Assembly: GCA_031277075.1 (NCBI GenBank)
Contig: JAISLV010000183.1
Span: 1 to 14,458, forward strand
From: Endomicrobium sp.
GTDB lineage: Bacteria; Elusimicrobiota; Endomicrobiia; Endomicrobiales; Endomicrobiaceae
Direction: 5' to 3'
Length of the DNA: 14,458 bases
Position numbers and translations under genes: made by a program. The notes beneath the pieces are model-generated. The model had not been told where the DNA came from, ran no database searches, and saw only the letters and a program-made list of their open reading frames with translations. Below are positions 1 to 8,546 of the stretch, piece by piece (the first letter of the stretch is position 1; each line of letters begins with the position of its first letter).

Positions 1-2229
1 GTGAAAAAAGCGTTTATAGAGTTATTTGAAAAAGGGCTGATTTACAGGGGCAAACGTCTTGTCAATTGGTGTCCCCGCTGCGCAACGGCTCTTTCAGACA
101 TTGAAGTCGAATACGAAAATGAAAAAAGCAAATTGTGGCATATAAAATACCCGCTTAAAGACGCCGACGGTTTTGTAGTCGTAGCTACTACAAGACCCGA
201 GACTATGCTTGGCGATACCGCCGTAGCCGTTCATCCTGACGACGACAGATTTGCAAATCTCATAGGAAAAACTCTCATTCTTCCTTTGGCAAAGAGAGAA
301 ATAAAAATAGTTGCGGATTTCATCGTTGAAAAGGGATTCGGTTCTGGCGCGGTAAAAGTTACTCCGGCTCACGACCCCGTTGACAATGCCATAGCTCAAA
401 GACATAACCTTGAAGTTATAGAAATTATTGACGCTGACGGCAAAATGATTAACGTTGCGCAAAAATATCTTGGGTTGAAAGTTTTAGACGCCAGAAAAGC
501 CGTCGCGGAGGATTTGGAAGCGGCGGGCTTTTTGGTGAAAACTGAAGATTATTCGCATTCCGTAGGCAGATGTTATAGATGTTCTACTACTATAGAGCCT
601 TTAATGAGCGAGCAGTGGTTTTTAAGCGTCGGCGATATGTCTAAAAAAGCCGCCTGCGCCGCAAAGGAAGAGAAAATAAAGTTTTATCCGCAGTCGTGGA
701 AGAAGCCTTATATTTTATGGCTTGAAAATTTAAAGGACTGGTGCATAAGCCGCCAGATATGGTGGGGACACAGAATTCCCGTCTATTACTGCATTGACGA
801 AAAAGGAAATAAAAATTCCTGTCCGCCTATAGCTTCTTTTGACGCTCCAGCAGAATGCCCGAGTTGCAAAGGAACGCGCTTTACGCAGGACGAAGACGTT
901 TTAGACACTTGGTTTTCGTCGGCATTGTGGCCTTTCAGCGTTTTTAATTGGGGGTCAGACGAAAATAACGAAGACTTAAAATATTTTTACCCGACGTCTG
1001 TTTTGGTTACAGGGCATGAAATTTTATATTTGTGGGTCGCGCGTATGGTTCAATTCGGTTTAGAGTTTATGAAAGATATTCCATATCAGCATGTTTTTAT
1101 TCACGGCATAGTGCGCGATAAACACGGCAAAAAAATGTCAAAGTCGCTTGGAAACGTGATAGATCCTATAGGCGTAATGGAACAATACGGCACAGACGCT
1201 TTGCGTTTTGCTCTTGCGCAAGCAGCCGCGCCCGGAAGAGATATGCAAGTTTCAGAGGAATCGTTTTTAGCCGCGAGAAATTTTGCAAACAAAATTTGGA
1301 ACGCTTCTCGTTTTATAATAATGAATTTGGAAGGAATAGAAACTCTAGACGTTAAACCGCGCCTTTTGGAACTTGCGGATTATTGGATTTTGCAGGAATT
1401 TCAAACTGCCGCTGAAAAAGTAAAAGATAATTACGAAAATTACGACATAGACGCAGCCGCAAGAGAACTTTACGATTTCTTTTGGACAAAATACTGCGAC
1501 TGGTATATAGAACTTTCAAAAATCCGCATAACTTCGCAAGACGCGGATGTGAAAAAACAGGTTCTTTCCTTACTCGTATATATTTTAGAAAGATTTTTAC
1601 AGCTGATTTCGCCGATAATGCCTTTTATAACCGCTGAAATTTGGGATATTATTCAAACCCGCGGCGAAAAGCGGAAATCTGAAAGCGAAAACGCGGTTAT
1701 AATAGCGGAAAGTTTGCTGCTTGATACTAAAGACGCTAAAGCGCAAAGTTCGTCCGCCGTTGAAAAAATGAAATCTATACGGGAAATTATTACAAAAATA
1801 AGAACGCTGCGTTCTGAAATGAACATATCTCCCGCAGTTCAAATAGAAGCGTTTTTTAACGTTTTAGACGCGGGCAAAGAAGAGAACGCAAAAGAAAACG
1901 AAAACTATATAAAACAGCTGGCAAAAATAAGCAAAATAACTTTCGGCGTCAAAATTTCCCGTCCTAAAAATTCGGCTTTGGCGGTAGCGAGCGGTTTTGA
2001 AATATTTTTGCCGCTAGAAGGGCTTATAGACATAGAAAAAGAAAAAACCAGACTTTCAAAAGAAATGGTTCTTGCAAACGGCGAAGTTTTAAGGACAAAG
2101 CAAAAGCTTTCAAACGAAAATTTTGTAAAAAGAGCGCCCGCCGAAGAAATAGAAAAAATAAAAATCAGGTTAAACGAAGCGAATTTAAAAATAGAAAAAA
2201 TCAACGAAAATTTAAAATTTCTCAGCTAA
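1..2229 (+). CDS. valS: Valine-tRNA ligase, 5'-truncated by window edge
   Basis: Class I aminoacyl-tRNA synthetase that charges tRNA-Val in the cytoplasm and edits Thr-tRNA-Val. Visible are a zinc-type CPRC (residues 24-27) paired with CYRC (191-194), the editing-domain TTRPETMLGD segment (63-72), the GSGAVKVTPAHDP editing motif near residue 115, the CISRQIWWGHRIP segment (from 248), a CPSC pair, DVLDTWFSSALWPFS, and the KMSKS loop at 378-382. An anticodon-binding domain follows, and roughly the last 70 residues are the charged C-terminal coiled-coil arm typical of ValRS. The family is usually about 880 aa and 742 are seen, so about 140 N-terminal residues, including the HIGH motif, lie outside the window. 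The GTG at base 1 is therefore an internal valine codon, not the start. The stop is 15 bp before the autotransporter start, suggesting cotranscription. Confidence 0.97.
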   Translation: MKKAFIELFEKGLIYRGKRLVNWCPRCATALSDIEVEYENEKSKLWHIKYPLKDADGFVVVATTRPETMLGDTAVAVHPDDDRFANLIGKTLILPLAKREIKIVADFIVEKGFGSGAVKVTPAHDPVDNAIAQRHNLEVIEIIDADGKMINVAQKYLGLKVLDARKAVAEDLEAAGFLVKTEDYSHSVGRCYRCSTTIEPLMSEQWFLSVGDMSKKAACAAKEEKIKFYPQSWKKPYILWLENLKDWCISRQIWWGHRIPVYYCIDEKGNKNSCPPIASFDAPAECPSCKGTRFTQDEDVLDTWFSSALWPFSVFNWGSDENNEDLKYFYPTSVLVTGHEILYLWVARMVQFGLEFMKDIPYQHVFIHGIVRDKHGKKMSKSLGNVIDPIGVMEQYGTDALRFALAQAAAPGRDMQVSEESFLAARNFANKIWNASRFIIMNLEGIETLDVKPRLLELADYWILQEFQTAAEKVKDNYENYDIDAAARELYDFFWTKYCDWYIELSKIRITSQDADVKKQVLSLLVYILERFLQLISPIMPFITAEIWDIIQTRGEKRKSESENAVIIAESLLLDTKDAKAQSSSAVEKMKSIREIITKIRTLRSEMNISPAVQIEAFFNVLDAGKEENAKENENYIKQLAKISKITFGVKISRPKNSALAVASGFEIFLPLEGLIDIEKEKTRLSKEMVLANGEVLRTKQKLSNENFVKRAPAEEIEKIKIRLNEANLKIEKINENLKFLS

Positions 2230-2244
2230 TAATAGGAGTTGTAA

Positions 2245-5200
2245 ATGTCAAAGAAAATTATTTTATGTTTGTTTGCGTTTTTTGCGTCTTGCGGATTTGC
2301 TTTTGCTTACAATTGGAACGATTTTAAGCCCGACTGGATAAACGACGGCGAATTTACCGCAGGCGTTTCTATTTCAAGTTCAATAGGCGGCGAAGGAAAA
2401 CTTATAATAGACAAGCATACAGTCCGCTCTTCTACGGGATATGCGATTATGCAAAAAAAATTGGAAATAACCTCGTCTGGAGTTTTTAATATCGCTTTTG
2501 ACGCTTACGGTCCAGACATTTTCATAACTTCTTGGGAAATAAAAAACGACGGGCAGCTAAACCTTGTAGGAACAAGCGTTTTTGAAAGTTCCGTTTCAAT
2601 TTCAGGGAAAGGAACTCTTAATATCGGAAAAGATATTGACATTGCCTATATTTCAAGCGCAAGCATAAATCAAAACGCCGTAGTCAACGAAGGAAAATTT
2701 AAAATAGACGCGGGACTTTACAATGTTTTTACTACCACAAATAACGGACAAATTACTTTTACCGGCGGAAAAGTTATAGGCGAAATTTACGGAAACGGCT
2801 TGATAAACGTCAACGATTCTAAATATTCAAAAACTATTTTTGCAAATTCTGTTTTAGGAAACGATATAAATTTAGCTTTCGGAACTTTAAAGCTCGGTTT
2901 ATATGAAGTAGAAAAAGATTCTTACACTTACGGGCGCATAGGAAACGCGTCGCAGCGGAAAAATTTTACAATGCAAGATAAAACCGTTTTTGATATGGCA
3001 AACGGCAAAGCCGGCGATATAATTTATATAGATACTTTTACCCTAAACGGTTCGGTAAAAATTAACGCCGACTTTGACCTTGCGGGACAAACTTCAGACA
3101 AAATAGATATAGCGGGTTCTGTTATCGGCGCTGGAAATGTAGACCTATCGGGCTTAAATATCGTAAGCGATTTTAGTTCTATAGGATTTTCTACAAATAT
3201 AGCTTTGTTTAGCCAAGCGGCGACTGCAGACCTTGCGGGCGTAAATACAGTTTATTACAAATACCATGCCGTAGAAGGCGTTTTGCAAGTGAGCGGCTCT
3301 TATCATATTACAGACGCTGTCAACGGTTTAAATTTTAAATTGCTCAAATACGAAAGCGACCCGTTTCAAGCGGCGGTTGAAGCTTACGGCAAAAGAATGA
3401 TAAGGGTTGAAAGCGACTATAATATTTCGGCAGGATATAACAATATTATTTCAACGGGCGTTTTTACCGTAATAGGCGGCGTTGACGGAGTTTCTATAAA
3501 TTCAAGCAGCGAAAACCTAAAAAGTATTTTTATTTTACAAAACGCTTCAACTACTTTAAACGCGCAAGATATAGTTTTCAAAAACGGTTTTAACGACAGT
3601 TATGGCGGAGCGATTTATAATGAAGGAAAAGTCTTTTTGTCTAATGTAGTTTTTGACGCAAACGCAGTGTCCATAACTACCGATTCAGACGTTCGGGTAT
3701 ATGGAGGCGCGGTGTATAATGCAGCGGAACTTAAAGTAGAAAACTCGCAGTTTAGAGGCAATACTGTCTCTGCGCAAATAACAACAGGCAGTTTGTCCGC
3801 ATATTCTTACGGCGGAGCCGTGTTTATCAGTTCTAATTCAAACATAATTTTTGACGCTGTCATTTTTGAAAACAACGCGGCGCAGGCAAAGAGGTCTGCC
3901 GATGAAAGCAATGTAAATTTATACGCTTACGGCGGGGCGATTTACATTGATTCTGACGGCGTAAAAACGATAGACATAGAAAATTCGGTTTTTAGAGGAA
4001 ATTCCGCCGCTTCAGACAACTACTCAGGAGCTGGCTCAAGGGAGGCTAAAGGCGGCGCAATTTATAACGGTTTTGGAAACGTTTTGAATATAAAAAATTC
4101 CGTTTTCACTAATAACAGTGTTAGCGATGGAACAGGTCTTGGCGGCGCGATTTATAATGCGGGAACGCTCAACTTAATTGCCGCCGGCGGTAATGTTGAA
4201 TTTACGGGAAATAAATCTGGTCAGTGGACATTTAACGCTATCCATAACAGCTCCGATACTGCGGTTATAAATTTAAACGCTTCTAACGGCGGAAAAATTA
4301 TTTTTAACGACGCGATAAGCGGAAATAACGGCGTAATAAACGTAAACAGCGGTCTTGTGGAATTTAACGGCGGCGTAAGCGGAAACGATATTTTTCTAAA
4401 CGCAGGAACTTTGAAATTTGGAGCGGGCAACAGCAGCGGCAACAAAAATAATTTTACGGTGTCTAGCGGAGCCGTGATTGATATGCGAAACGGTAAAGGC
4501 GACACTTTGCATTTTAATGAATTTATTGTTGCAGAAGGAACGGTGGTTTGGAAATTAGACGTAAATTTGGAAACTGGAGAATACGACAAAATAACTATCA
4601 GCAGCGCGGCTTTAGGAAACGGGAAATTTGATATTTCGCAGCTTCAAATTACTAACGAATTTACAAAAGGCTATTCGCTAGACGCAAAAATCTTGGTAAA
4701 TTTATCCACGAATACGCCGTATAACGACTATATTTCAGACGTAAATTTTATTTTAGCCAAATATCATAACGATTACTTGCAAGACAGCATATACCGTATC
4801 TCTCATACGGCTGATTACGGAACTTTAAACTTTTCGCTTATCAAATATTCGTCCGACACTTTTCAAGCTATGATAATATCTACAGAATCTGCGCGCAGAA
4901 TAGATATGGCGGGCGATTATTTTGCCGTAGGCGGTTTTACGTCTCTTTTAGGCGACGGCAAGCTGATAGTCAACGCAGGCACATACACTATTAACGCAAA
5001 CGAAATTTCAAATGTTTTCAGCCTTAATTCAAGTTCTCAAACCCTAGAATTAAACGGCGCGATTATAATAAACGGAAAAGCGGAGCTTGGAGGCGCGATT
5101 TATAATGCTGGAAACGCCGTTATAAAGGGAACGGTTTTTGATTCAAATATAGCCGTCGCCGCTTCAACTTTAACTCTTTCTGCAGTCGGCGGCGGCGCGA

Positions 5201-6876
5201 TTTATAATAATTCAGAAATCAGCGTATACGACGCGGTATTTAAAAATAACAAAGCCGAAGGGGAAGGCGCTTTAGGCGGAGCGATTTATAATGACGGCGG
5301 AACTGTAAATTTAATCGCCGTAAATTCAAAAGTTGAATTTACTGGCAATAAAGCAAACGGCGTTTCTAACGCCTTTACCGCAAAAAACGGCGCGATATAC
5401 AATTTAACTGCCGCCGCCTACGACATTATTTTTAACGACAATATAACTTCTTACGGAGACAATAACTCAATTAATGTAAGCGCGTCGACTCAAACGGGGA
5501 AAATTGTGATTAACGCCGATATGAGCGGTTTTGGAAACTTGAATTCAAGTTCGGGCAATGCCGTCAACCTTTACGGCGGCAGCGTAAAACTCGGGGAAAA
5601 CGCAAAATTTTTTACAAACGTAAATTTTAATATGCATTCTGGCGCGACGCTTGATATGTCAAATTCCAAAATGGACAATATCGCTCTTGAGGGCTTTAGT
5701 TTTAACGGCGGCGCAAACTTAATTATAGACGCCGATTTAAGAAATGCAAAAACCGATTCTCTTTTAGGCTCAAAACTTTTGGCGGACAGCTCGGGAAATT
5801 TGGTCATAAAAAATATTGTGATTTTAAACGACGCGCCGAATATTTCTAAAACTGTAGCCGCTCCTTTTGCCGACGACGCGTCTTTGTTTAACGCGATAGC
5901 GTTGTCTGACGAAGCGAGAAAAGCGATGGGTCCCGTTTTTATTTACGACGTCAGTTTAAGCGGGGGCAACTTGGTTTTTGAATACGCAAACGACTATAAT
6001 CCGTCAATTTTTATAGCTCCTGTGACAATGCTCACAGGCGGATATTTGGGGCAGATAAATTCTTATAGACAGGCTTTTGAAGTTGTGGACGACAGCTATG
6101 AAAAAGAGGGCAAAAGCGGTTTGTGGGTAAAACCTTACGCTTTCAGCGAAGACATAGAATTAAATGGAAACCTCAATGTTTCAAACGAGGCTTACGGAGC
6201 TTATTTTGGCTACGACAGTAAAATGAACGATATTTATTCTTATACTATGAACTTTTCTATTTACGGTTCTTATAATACTTTGCGTCAAACATATAGCGGA
6301 ACGGAAATAAATCAGGGCGGCGGAATGCTGGGCGTTTCGGCGGTATTGTATGCGGACAATTTTTTCACCGCGCTTACGGCTAATATGGGCATAATAAGCG
6401 AACACGGGCAAGGAACGACAAGCAAAGATAATTTTATGATGTACACAAAAGGCGCGGCTTTAAAGAGCGGATACAATATATTTTTTAAAGACGACGTTTG
6501 GCAATTGCAGCTGTCTTTGAGTTTTTCTATTACGTCCGTTGATATGGCGCCGTATCACAATTCTGCGGGCGTAAAAGTGTCTTGCGCAAAATTTCAGCCT
6601 TTTCATATAGAGCCTGAAGTAAAATTGATTTTAAACGCTTTTGAAAATTTCAAACTTTATGCCGACGCGGCTTTTGTAATAGGTTTGTCGCACTCTACGG
6701 AATTTACCGCAAACGATATAGTTCTGCCTGATTTTTCAATAGACCCTTACTTACAATATAGCCTTGGCGGATATAAGAGTATATCGGAAAATTTTACCGC
6801 AGGCGGCGAACTTTTTGGAAGAAGCGGCGGGCGTTCGGGTTTTGGCGGGCAGTTTACTTTGAAATTGAAACTATAA
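2245..6876 (+). CDS. Pmp-like autotransporter adhesin with GGA[IV]/FxxN repeats
   Basis: A 1543-aa type V secreted surface protein. A Sec signal peptide occupies residues 1-21 (likely cleavage after AFA, before Y22). A very long Gly/Asn/Ser-rich passenger follows, consistent with a beta-helix. The last ~250 residues, from about LWVKPY at 1293, alternate like an outer-membrane beta-barrel and end in FTLKLKL. The passenger carries GGA[IV][YF] motifs at 454, 487, 523, 563, 603, 633, 949, 983 and 1011 and a degenerate NGAIYN at 1048, interleaved with FxxN motifs (FDAN, FRGN, FENN, FTNN, FTGN, FDSN, FKNN). This is the pattern of chlamydial polymorphic membrane proteins. A second repeat, DM[ARS]N[GS]K, occurs at 250, 746 and 1137. 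The start is supported by AGGAG at 2234-2238, 6 bp from the ATG. Adhesion or surface variation is the likely role; the ligand is unknown. The terminal residue is Leu rather than the usual aromatic. Confidence 0.9.
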   Translation: MSKKIILCLFAFFASCGFAFAYNWNDFKPDWINDGEFTAGVSISSSIGGEGKLIIDKHTVRSSTGYAIMQKKLEITSSGVFNIAFDAYGPDIFITSWEIKNDGQLNLVGTSVFESSVSISGKGTLNIGKDIDIAYISSASINQNAVVNEGKFKIDAGLYNVFTTTNNGQITFTGGKVIGEIYGNGLINVNDSKYSKTIFANSVLGNDINLAFGTLKLGLYEVEKDSYTYGRIGNASQRKNFTMQDKTVFDMANGKAGDIIYIDTFTLNGSVKINADFDLAGQTSDKIDIAGSVIGAGNVDLSGLNIVSDFSSIGFSTNIALFSQAATADLAGVNTVYYKYHAVEGVLQVSGSYHITDAVNGLNFKLLKYESDPFQAAVEAYGKRMIRVESDYNISAGYNNIISTGVFTVIGGVDGVSINSSSENLKSIFILQNASTTLNAQDIVFKNGFNDSYGGAIYNEGKVFLSNVVFDANAVSITTDSDVRVYGGAVYNAAELKVENSQFRGNTVSAQITTGSLSAYSYGGAVFISSNSNIIFDAVIFENNAAQAKRSADESNVNLYAYGGAIYIDSDGVKTIDIENSVFRGNSAASDNYSGAGSREAKGGAIYNGFGNVLNIKNSVFTNNSVSDGTGLGGAIYNAGTLNLIAAGGNVEFTGNKSGQWTFNAIHNSSDTAVINLNASNGGKIIFNDAISGNNGVINVNSGLVEFNGGVSGNDIFLNAGTLKFGAGNSSGNKNNFTVSSGAVIDMRNGKGDTLHFNEFIVAEGTVVWKLDVNLETGEYDKITISSAALGNGKFDISQLQITNEFTKGYSLDAKILVNLSTNTPYNDYISDVNFILAKYHNDYLQDSIYRISHTADYGTLNFSLIKYSSDTFQAMIISTESARRIDMAGDYFAVGGFTSLLGDGKLIVNAGTYTINANEISNVFSLNSSSQTLELNGAIIINGKAELGGAIYNAGNAVIKGTVFDSNIAVAASTLTLSAVGGGAIYNNSEISVYDAVFKNNKAEGEGALGGAIYNDGGTVNLIAVNSKVEFTGNKANGVSNAFTAKNGAIYNLTAAAYDIIFNDNITSYGDNNSINVSASTQTGKIVINADMSGFGNLNSSSGNAVNLYGGSVKLGENAKFFTNVNFNMHSGATLDMSNSKMDNIALEGFSFNGGANLIIDADLRNAKTDSLLGSKLLADSSGNLVIKNIVILNDAPNISKTVAAPFADDASLFNAIALSDEARKAMGPVFIYDVSLSGGNLVFEYANDYNPSIFIAPVTMLTGGYLGQINSYRQAFEVVDDSYEKEGKSGLWVKPYAFSEDIELNGNLNVSNEAYGAYFGYDSKMNDIYSYTMNFSIYGSYNTLRQTYSGTEINQGGGMLGVSAVLYADNFFTALTANMGIISEHGQGTTSKDNFMMYTKGAALKSGYNIFFKDDVWQLQLSLSFSITSVDMAPYHNSAGVKVSCAKFQPFHIEPEVKLILNAFENFKLYADAAFVIGLSHSTEFTANDIVLPDFSIDPYLQYSLGGYKSISENFTAGGELFGRSGGRSGFGGQFTLKLKL

Positions 6877-6927
6877 CCGCTCAGAAAAAGCAAAATAACA
6901 AAATAGAAAAACAGTTTGGGAGCATAA

Positions 6928-7623
6928 ATGCGTAAAATCAAAATTGTTAAAAATTATCTTCCGCACGCCGAAGGTTCCTGCTTATTTTCTATGGGCGAAA
7001 CAAAAGTTTTATGCGCGGCAAGCGTTGAGGAAACAGTTCAGCCTTTTGTTGAAAAAAAGGGCGAAACGCACGGCTGGCTTACCGCCGAATACGCTATGCT
7101 TCCGCGTTCGTGCGACATAAGAGGGCAGCGTTCAAAACTTTCAAACGGCGGACGCGCGCAGGAAATTTCCCGTTTAATAGGGCGCGCTTTAAGGGCGAGC
7201 ATAGATTTATCTAAACTTGGAAAAAGAACGATAACCATAGACTGCGACGTTATAAGAGCCGACGGCGGAACAAGAACGGCGTCTATAAACGGCGGATTTA
7301 TAGCTTTGGTTTTGGCTTTAAAAACGCTTAAAAAGAAAAAATTGCTAAAAGAAATTCCTATAAAAAATTTCATCGGCGCGGTAAGCGTCGGAATTTACGA
7401 CAAAGGGAAGAAAGTTTTAGATTTATCCGCAAAAGAAGACAATAACGCCGACGTTGATATGAACGTAGTAATGACAGACGACGGAAAATTTATAGAAATT
7501 CAAGGAACAGCCGAAGGCGAAACATTCTCAAAAAAAGAGCTTGACGAACTTTTACAGATGGCAGCCGAAGGCATAAAAATAATCAACGCCTGCCAAAAAA
7601 AAATCGTAGGAAAACTTGACTAA
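6928..7623 (+). CDS. rph: Ribonuclease PH, short N-terminus
   Basis: Phosphate-dependent 3'-5' exoribonuclease that trims tRNA 3' ends and adds nucleotides using NDPs; family members form hexameric rings. Recognisable blocks are NYLPHAEGS, GETKVLCAASVEE, GWLTAEYAMLPRS, the GGRAQEISRLIGRALR helix (R76 matches the phosphate-binding Arg86 of the family), DCDVIRADGGTRTASI, and EDNNADVDMNVV, where D171 and D177 have the spacing of the catalytic Asp178/Asp184 pair. At 231 aa it is slightly short. It begins about 10 residues late and lacks the conserved N-terminal R-x-DGR segment. A TAA in frame directly upstream of the ATG (6925-6927) and a good GGGAG at 6918-6922 support this start. It follows the autotransporter by 51 bp with no visible terminator between them. 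Confidence 0.96.
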   Translation: MRKIKIVKNYLPHAEGSCLFSMGETKVLCAASVEETVQPFVEKKGETHGWLTAEYAMLPRSCDIRGQRSKLSNGGRAQEISRLIGRALRASIDLSKLGKRTITIDCDVIRADGGTRTASINGGFIALVLALKTLKKKKLLKEIPIKNFIGAVSVGIYDKGKKVLDLSAKEDNNADVDMNVVMTDDGKFIEIQGTAEGETFSKKELDELLQMAAEGIKIINACQKKIVGKLD

Positions 7624-7719
7624 AAAATGCGCCGCAGCAGTTACTTCTCTAGTCGCCTGCCAAACTAGTTTCATCATCTGCCGGTTAGCAGTTGTTGCTT
7701 AGCTGCCTAACTTCCCGAT

Positions 7720-7746
7720 AGATTGCGGGTCAAGCCCGCAATGACG
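7720..7746. repeat. REP-like hairpin element, copy A
   Basis: AGA (7720-7722) is followed by the arm TTGCGGG (7723-7729), the loop TCAAG (7730-7734), the perfectly complementary arm CCCGCAA (7735-7741) and TGACG (7742-7746). Read on the minus strand it is CGTCA-stem-loop-stem-TCT, a form common as an interspersed intergenic repeat in many bacteria. The copy at 9905-9931 has the same lengths and ends but a different stem. Confidence 0.75.
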
Positions 7747-7750
7747 ACAA

Positions 7751-7779
7751 CGGCTGCCTAGCTTTATAGCCGCTTTTTT
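7751..7779 (+). terminator. Probable rho-independent terminator after rph
   Basis: CGGCTG (7751-7756) can pair with TAGCCG (7767-7772), giving five Watson-Crick pairs plus one G-U around a 10-nt loop. Six T residues follow at 7774-7779. The stem is short, so efficiency is uncertain, but its position about 130 bp after rph and before an unrelated operon fits. Confidence 0.5.
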
Positions 7780-7838
7780 CCTCTCTCGCCGTTTCTGCTA
7801 AATATCACGCCGCCGCCTTTTAAAAAATGTTTTAATTA

Positions 7839-7846
7839 TATAAAAT
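7839..7846 (+). promoter_or_regulatory. Possible -10 element for membrane protease operon
   Basis: TATAAAAT lies 10 bp before the ATG of the next gene. No convincing -35 is visible. If it is used, transcription would start within a few bases of the ATG, giving a leaderless message, which would fit the absence of a Shine-Dalgarno sequence there. This is weak evidence in AT-rich DNA. Confidence 0.2.
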
Positions 7847-7856
7847 CTTACATAAT

Positions 7857-8546
7857 ATGAAACTTGTAAGAGTCGTTTTTGCAGCGCTTGCTTTGCCTGC
7901 GGTTTTAGCTTGCGGATACGTTTTGCTTAGAAACTTTTTATTTTTTGCAGGGTCAAGCGGAGTGGAGTACGTTCCGTTTTGGCTGGGCGCGTTTTGTTAT
8001 ATAGCTTTTCAAGCGGCTTTTTACAAACCTTTGCGCTTATACGTTTTCGGGCATGAGCTTACGCACGCTTTTGCAGGAATATTGAGCGGCGCAAAAATCA
8101 AAAAATTTAAAGTTGGAAAAAATTCAGGCAGCGTGGTCTTAAACAAAGACAATGTTTGGATAACGCTTGCGCCGTATTTTTTCCCTCTTTATACTTTTGC
8201 GGCGATAACAATTTATTTAACGCTCGGCTGGTTTGTAAATATCAAGCCGCTTTATCCGTATTTTCTTTTTCTTGTAGGCTTTACAGTAGCTTTTCACATC
8301 GCGCTTACCGTATATATAATAGGCATAGGTCAGTCGGATTTGAAAACTTACGGCGTATTTTTTTCTTACGTATTAATTATTTTTGTCAATATCGTAGTTT
8401 TTTCTCTTCTCATGGTCATGGCTTTTCCTAAAGAAGCCTCCGCAAACGCAATATTTTCGGGTTTGTTAGACGCGTCGGTTAACGCGTATAAATTTATTTT
8501 TTCGGGAGTTCACTTGATATGGCAGGCATTCCAAAAGACGAACTGA
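7857..8546 (+). CDS. M50-like polytopic membrane metalloprotease (putative)
   Basis: A 229-aa hydrophobic protein with about five membrane spans (roughly residues 5-30, 38-58, 105-128, 133-157, 165-190). The motif GHELTHAFAG places HExxH at H66-E67-L68-T69-H70 inside or next to a membrane segment, as in M50/M50B site-2-type proteases. LAPYFFPLY follows about 40 residues later, similar to the conserved LAPY-type segment I associate with M50B-like proteins. The classical NPDG third-ligand motif of S2P is not evident, so the third zinc ligand is unassigned and activity is inferred. There is no clear Shine-Dalgarno upstream. Its 3' end overlaps the next gene by 28 bp, implying translational coupling with the lipid kinase-like gene. 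It could be a regulated intramembrane protease or a catalytically divergent relative. Confidence 0.72.
   Translation: MKLVRVVFAALALPAVLACGYVLLRNFLFFAGSSGVEYVPFWLGAFCYIAFQAAFYKPLRLYVFGHELTHAFAGILSGAKIKKFKVGKNSGSVVLNKDNVWITLAPYFFPLYTFAAITIYLTLGWFVNIKPLYPYFLFLVGFTVAFHIALTVYIIGIGQSDLKTYGVFFSYVLIIFVNIVVFSLLMVMAFPKEASANAIFSGLLDASVNAYKFIFSGVHLIWQAFQKTN

Larger units (their letters stand above)
7624..7856. other. Repeat-bearing intergenic region after rph
   Basis: This 233-bp gap holds no plausible gene. It contains recurring short words (GTTGTTGCTTAGCTGCCTAAC at 7691-7711 in part, CTGCCTAGC at 7754-7762) that resemble those in the 9856-10043 spacer. It also holds a REP-like hairpin at 7720-7746, a probable terminator at 7751-7779, and an AT-rich stretch just before the next gene. 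Confidence 0.6.

Noticed and set aside
1..3. GTG at base 1 as the true valS start
   Set aside because: ValRS needs about 140 more N-terminal residues including the HIGH motif; the codon is internal and the gene is cut by the window edge.
94..462. Minus-strand open frame of 122 codons inside valS
   Set aside because: It is wholly antisense to a strongly conserved synthetase region and its translation lacks any recognisable domain; a codon-bias shadow.
4221..4589. Minus-strand open frame of 122 codons inside the autotransporter
   Set aside because: Antisense to the repetitive passenger; low-complexity Pro/Leu/Phe composition follows from the Gly/Asn/Lys codons on the other strand.
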